From NCBI GenBank assembly GCA_020636575.1, contig JACJXP010000002.1, forward strand, positions 186,001 through 250,000: a stretch of DNA of 64,000 nt, written 5' to 3'. A program made the translations under genes and the position numbers. This DNA comes from Chitinophagales bacterium. Lineage in GTDB: Bacteria; Bacteroidota; Bacteroidia; Chitinophagales; Chitinophagaceae. A model generated the notes under the pieces. That model did not search any database. It was not told the DNA's origin and was given only the letters and a program-made list of their open reading frames with translations. Shown in pieces: positions 60,253-64,000 of the stretch (positions are counted from its first letter, which is position 1; each line of letters begins with the position of its first letter).

Positions 60253-61407
60253 TTACTTCAATATGGAGCGGCTGATCACAATTCGCTGCACTTCACTAGT
60301 ACCCTCATAGATCTGTGTGATCTTGGCATCCCGCATTAACCGCTCTACATGATACTCTTTTACAAAACCATATCCCCCATGTATCTGCACAGCTTCAACG
60401 GTTGTCCACATGGCAGTTTCCGATGCATACACTTTTGCCATAGATGAGCTTAATGTGTAATCTATCTTATTATCTTTTTCCCATGCCGCTTTCAGGCAAA
60501 GTAGTCTTGCTGCCTCGATCCTAGTTGCCATATCAGCCAGCTTAAATGCAATGGCCTGGTGATTCATGATCTCAGTTCCAAAAGCTTTTCTTGTTTTAGA
60601 ATATTCTTTAGCCAATTCATAAGCGCCGCTTGCAATACCCAAAGCTTGTGATGCAATACCGATCCTGCCGCCTGCAAGCGTCTTCATGGCAAACTTGAAC
60701 CCGAAACCATCCTGGCCGATACGGTTCTCTTTTGGCACTTTTACATCATTGAACATCACAGTGTGTGTATCGCTTCCTCTTATCCCCAGTTTATTCTCTT
60801 TGGCAGCTACTACTACACCCGGCCAATCTTTTTCAACGATCAGGCAATTGATCCCTTTAGACCCTTTTGAAGCATCCGTTTGTGCCATTACCAAATAAAC
60901 AGAAGCCGTACCGCCATTAGTGATCCAATTTTTGGTTCCGTTCAGCAAATAATGATCTCCTTTGTCTTCTGCAGTTGTACGCTGAGAAGTAGCATCACTG
61001 CCTGCCTCCGGCTCACTTAGCATAAATGCTCCGATATATAATTCACCATCCTTTTTTGCAGCTGCCAAAGGGGCCAGGTATTTTTGTTTTTGTTCTTCGC
61101 TGCCATATTCCTGCAATCCATAGCATACAAGGCTGTTATTTACACTCATTGCTACGCTTACACTGGCATCTACCTTGCTTATCTCTTCCATTGCTAAAAC
61201 ATAGCTAACAGTATCCATTCCGGCTCCTCCATACTTTGGATCGACCATCATCCCTAAAAAGCCAAGATCAGCTAATTGCATTAGCTGTTCCCTGGGAAAT
61301 TGTTGCTTCTCATCCCTTGCAATAACACCCGGTAAGCATTCATTTTGAGCAAAATCCCTGGCAGCTTTCTGTATCATTAACTGCTCTTCTGTTAACTGGA
61401 AAAACAT
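60253..61407 (-). CDS. Acyl-CoA dehydrogenase (short/medium-chain type)
   Basis: This FAD enzyme oxidises acyl-CoA to enoyl-CoA and passes electrons to EtfAB, which is encoded at 3.8-5.9 kb. The 384 residues show the family's acyl-CoA pocket and FAD motifs (FMLSEPEAGSDATSQRT; TKNWITNGG; NKLGIRGSDTHTVMF). The catalytic base is Glu368 in QIYEGTSEVQR near the end. The position of the base and length point to a butyryl/glutaryl/short-branched type, but chain specificity is not determined. It is the first gene of an operon with yggS. Confidence 0.95.
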   Translation of the reverse strand: MFFQLTEEQLMIQKAARDFAQNECLPGVIARDEKQQFPREQLMQLADLGFLGMMVDPKYGGAGMDTVSYVLAMEEISKVDASVSVAMSVNNSLVCYGLQEYGSEEQKQKYLAPLAAAKKDGELYIGAFMLSEPEAGSDATSQRTTAEDKGDHYLLNGTKNWITNGGTASVYLVMAQTDASKGSKGINCLIVEKDWPGVVVAAKENKLGIRGSDTHTVMFNDVKVPKENRIGQDGFGFKFAMKTLAGGRIGIASQALGIASGAYELAKEYSKTRKAFGTEIMNHQAIAFKLADMATRIEAARLLCLKAAWEKDNKIDYTLSSSMAKVYASETAMWTTVEAVQIHGGYGFVKEYHVERLMRDAKITQIYEGTSEVQRIVISRSILK

Positions 61408-61527
61408 ATAGCAATTCGTATTTATGTGAGACTACAAAGATAAGGGCAAAGAATCCCATTACGAGGAATACAAAAGATTTGCAACTATTTGCTTCTGTGA
61501 GCAATACACAGGCAAATGTTTTTGGAT

Positions 61528-61535
61528 TACCTTTG
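61528..61535 (+). promoter_or_regulatory. -7 box upstream of ccmE
   Basis: TACCTTTG is a perfect TAnnTTTG match, 29 bases before the ccmE GTG. No clear -33. Confidence 0.5.
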
Positions 61536-61564
61536 CACTTTCTTATTTAAAATAGTCCTGAAAA

Positions 61565-61984
61565 GTGAAAAAAACACAAATAATATTATTGGTACTGATC
61601 GCTGTTGCCATTGCTGTACTTATTTCCTTTTTGAATACAGCCGGTACTTATGACAGTATGCAGATGGCCATAGAGAAGCCGGGAAAATTTATGCATGTAG
61701 CAGTAAGACTTGATAAATCAAAGCCTGTGGAATACGACCCGGTAAAAGATGCAAATTTTCTCAGTTTTCATGCCATTCCGGTAGAAGACCCCAGCCAGTC
61801 TGTAAAAGTGGTTTATCGTAATGGAGAAATTCCAAACCTGATGGTAAGTGAAAGATTGATACTGAAAGGAAAATATGAAACCGATCATTTTGAATGTAAA
61901 GATGTACAAACCAAATGCCCTTCCAAATACAAAGAAGAACAGGCAAAAGGCCAGACTCACCCCGATTCAATTAAAGTGAATTGA
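61565..61984 (+). CDS. ccmE: Cytochrome c maturation protein CcmE, Cys-type
   Basis: CcmE is the membrane-anchored haem chaperone that hands haem to apocytochrome c. The 139-residue protein starts from a GTG at 61565, then has one membrane anchor (residues 5-22) and the OB-fold domain. The haem-linking site reads KCPSKY, with Cys118 and Tyr122 (a CxxxY pattern), where E. coli CcmE has a His. Such Cys-type CcmE is known from some bacteria with variant system I. It is followed 31 bases later by the ccmF-type gene in the same operon. Confidence 0.9.
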   Translation: MKKTQIILLVLIAVAIAVLISFLNTAGTYDSMQMAIEKPGKFMHVAVRLDKSKPVEYDPVKDANFLSFHAIPVEDPSQSVKVVYRNGEIPNLMVSERLILKGKYETDHFECKDVQTKCPSKYKEEQAKGQTHPDSIKVN

Positions 61985-62015
61985 TCTTTTTAAACAGCGG
62001 GCATAAAATCATAAA

Positions 62016-64000
62016 ATGAATTACATAGGAGAGCATTTGTTACCGGGACAGTTAGGTCATTTTTTTATTACTCTTTCCATTGTGGCTTCCCTGCTGGCCT
62101 CCTTTGCTTATTTCAGGGCAGCGCAGGCAAAAAGTGAATTGGAAAGCAATCCCTGGAAAAAACTGGCCCGCTATGCATTCCTTGTTGAAGTTGTTTCTGT
62201 TTTTGCCATTTTCAGCATCCTATTTTATATACTTTATAACCACCTTTTTGAATACAAGTATGCCTGGCAACACAGTAGCCGTTCACTGGAACTAAAATAT
62301 CTATTGGCTTGCTTCTGGGAAGGCCAGGAAGGTAGTTTTCTATTGTGGAGCATCTGGCACTGTCTTATGGGATTGATCCTGATCCGCACAGGCAAAAAAT
62401 GGGAAGCTCCCGTTATGTCCATCCTGAGTTTTGCCCAGTTTATCCTGGCAACTATGATCGCCGGCATTTACATTTTTGGATGGAAGATGGGCAGCAATCC
62501 TTTTATACTGCTAAGAGATTCAGGTGTACTGGATAATGCCCCTGCACTGCATGTTGATTTTGATATTACACAACCATTACGGGCAGATTATATGGCTTCA
62601 GTAAAAGATGGTAATGACCTGAACCCTCTATTGCAGAATTACTGGATGGTCATCCATCCCCCGGTCTTGTTCATGGGCTTTGCTTCTACCATTGTACCTT
62701 TTGCTTTTGCCCTGGCGGGCTTATGGAAAAGAAAAGCAGATGGCAGTATTGATGATTCCTGGATAAAGCCTGCCCTGCCCTGGTCATTATTTTCAGCAGC
62801 TGTATTTGGTGTAGGCATTATGATGGGTGCTATCTGGGCTTATGAATCCCTGAGTTTTGGCGGATACTGGGCATGGGACCCTGTTGAAAATGCGTCGCTT
62901 GTTCCATGGATGATCCTTGTTTCTGGTATTCATACTCTACTTATTTACAAGCACAGTGGTTATTCTTTAAAGTCAACCTATGTTTTCTTTATTCTCAGTT
63001 TTGGGTTTGTTCTTTATTCTACATTTTTAACGAGAACAGGCATATTAGGTGATGCATCAGTACATGCATTTACGGGTGAAGGCAGCGGACTTACTTATCA
63101 CCTTTTAGCTTTTATGGGTTTTTTCCTTATTCCCGCATTTGTTTTATTTATTAAAAACTATCGGATCATTCCGGCCATTAAAAAAGAAGAAAGTGCTTCA
63201 TCCCGGGAGTTTTGGATGTTTATTGGCTCACTTGTTTTCTTCTTATCTGCAATTCTGATAATTGGTAAAACATCCGTTCCGGTTATCAATAAAGTATTTG
63301 GCACCAACATCGCCGCTCCGGAAGATCCTGAATATGCTTATAACAGTATTCAGGTGTATGTTGCCGTTATCATTGCTGTACTGACGGCCATCACCCAGTA
63401 TCTCAAGTACAAGGAAACATCAAGATCATTCTTTATCAAGAAATTCCTGGTACCTGCCTTAATTGCAGCAGGGTTAGTGATTGCATTGTTTATATATGGA
63501 GATATCAAATATATAAAGCAAGGCCCCGGATTTCATGGTGCATTATGGCTGGCAGCCATCTGTAGCATCTATGCTATTGTTGCCAATGCTGCTTATATCT
63601 GGGTTGGTTTGCGGGGCAGTTTAAAATCAGCCGGAGGTTCCATTGCCCATGTTGGTTTTGGAATGGTACTATTGGGTATTGTCATTTCTTCATCCAACAA
63701 AGAGATAGTCTCTCAGAATAATAATGGCATACCGGTACCGCTGGGAGAAGGAGAAAAACCGGGAGAAAATCTTGCCCTGGTACAAGGAGTAACCATGGAC
63801 ATGGGTAAATATTCCCTGACATACATAGGCGATTCAGCGCATCCTAAAAAACAGCTTTCTTATTATAAGATACATTTCAAGAGCAAGGACGGAAAAGAAG
63901 AGTTTACATTAACCCCCAATTCATTTGTAAATTATAAAGGAAATGAAGGATTAATGTCGAACCCTGATTCCCGTCATTACTGGGATCATGATGTTTTTAC
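62016..64000 (+). CDS. ccmF: Cytochrome c biogenesis protein CcmF (5' part; continues beyond the window)
   Basis: CcmF joins haem from CcmE to apocytochrome c at the periplasmic face. The frame opens at the ATG at 62016 and stays open for 661 codons to the window end, so the stop lies outside. Several hydrophobic segments are present, along with the conserved periplasmic His in QNYWMVIHPPVLFMGF near 208-223. The WWD haem-handling motif is near 283-300 (SFGGYWAWDPVENASLVPW). A periplasmic domain follows near 540-660. It lies directly downstream of ccmE, as expected for a ccm operon. Confidence 0.93.
   Translation, partial: MNYIGEHLLPGQLGHFFITLSIVASLLASFAYFRAAQAKSELESNPWKKLARYAFLVEVVSVFAIFSILFYILYNHLFEYKYAWQHSSRSLELKYLLACFWEGQEGSFLLWSIWHCLMGLILIRTGKKWEAPVMSILSFAQFILATMIAGIYIFGWKMGSNPFILLRDSGVLDNAPALHVDFDITQPLRADYMASVKDGNDLNPLLQNYWMVIHPPVLFMGFASTIVPFAFALAGLWKRKADGSIDDSWIKPALPWSLFSAAVFGVGIMMGAIWAYESLSFGGYWAWDPVENASLVPWMILVSGIHTLLIYKHSGYSLKSTYVFFILSFGFVLYSTFLTRTGILGDASVHAFTGEGSGLTYHLLAFMGFFLIPAFVLFIKNYRIIPAIKKEESASSREFWMFIGSLVFFLSAILIIGKTSVPVINKVFGTNIAAPEDPEYAYNSIQVYVAVIIAVLTAITQYLKYKETSRSFFIKKFLVPALIAAGLVIALFIYGDIKYIKQGPGFHGALWLAAICSIYAIVANAAYIWVGLRGSLKSAGGSIAHVGFGMVLLGIVISSSNKEIVSQNNNGIPVPLGEGEKPGENLALVQGVTMDMGKYSLTYIGDSAHPKKQLSYYKIHFKSKDGKEEFTLTPNSFVNYKGNEGLMSNPDSRHYWDHDVF

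Noticed and set aside
1..64000. tRNA, rRNA, CRISPR, prophage or insertion-sequence genes
   Set aside because: By eye I found no tRNA arms such as GTTCGAATC with a matching acceptor, no spaced direct-repeat arrays, no integrase or transposase, and no rRNA sequence.

Overview
The window comes from a member of the Bacteroidota, most likely the Chitinophagaceae or a close relative. This rests on sequence alone: five secreted proteins end in type IX secretion (T9SS) sorting domains, promoters carry the phylum's TAnnTTTG box at about -7, SecD and SecF are fused, NusB has the long Bacteroidota N-terminus, and there is a DUF7935 gene. The base composition is moderately AT-rich. I saw no rRNA, tRNA, CRISPR array, prophage or insertion sequence, so this is ordinary chromosome with a few accessory touches.

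Layout. 1-8.4 kb: housekeeping genes (rlmH, rhomboid protease, tilS, etfB/etfA, bifunctional nuclease, ispE). A small four-helix-bundle gene of the 23S intervening-sequence family sits between etfB and etfA, bracketed by AT-rich motifs. 8.4-13.3 kb: a hairpin-rich spacer, rocD, a VIT1-type metal transporter, a frameshifted T9SS protein, and a YheO-PAS/class III cyclase whose C-terminus is also frameshifted. 13.3-22.7 kb: two large T9SS surface proteins, an S41-like protease, small membrane and outer-membrane proteins, and a spacer full of dispersed repeat sequence. 22.7-32.4 kb: an unreported 42-codon ORF, an amino-acid permease, an asymmetric ABC-F ATPase, a 1325-residue T9SS metalloprotease, and groES-groEL. 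32.6-45.2 kb: a second T9SS metzincin, the nusB-DUF1573-yajC-coaE cluster, a class I aminotransferase, secDF and a Kef-type antiporter. 45.2-51.5 kb: an IscA-type protein, DUF7935 with the large subunit of methylmalonyl-CoA mutase, a serine hydrolase, glnS and a DUF985 cupin. 51.5-64 kb: a beta-propeller lipoprotein and DM13 lipoprotein divergent from an ECF sigma/anti-sigma pair, a 50-codon basic protein, a transglutaminase-like protein, a LytS/LytR two-component pair, YggS with acyl-CoA dehydrogenase, then ccmE and the start of ccmF.

Functional links. EtfAB would accept electrons from the acyl-CoA dehydrogenase near 60-61 kb, and methylmalonyl-CoA mutase fits the same acyl-CoA metabolism. 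SecDF and YajC belong to one export complex and would feed the T9SS cargo proteins and lipoproteins through the inner membrane. CcmE (with a Cys-type haem site) and CcmF are consecutive steps of system I cytochrome c maturation.

I did not find a convincing new multi-gene system. The best leads are the four-helix-bundle insertion in etfBA, the three-hairpin spacer before rocD, the YheO-PAS-cyclase fusion, the ABC-F protein with one dead ATP site, and two small ORFs. Two genes look broken by one missing base at short homopolymers, which may be sequence error rather than biology.
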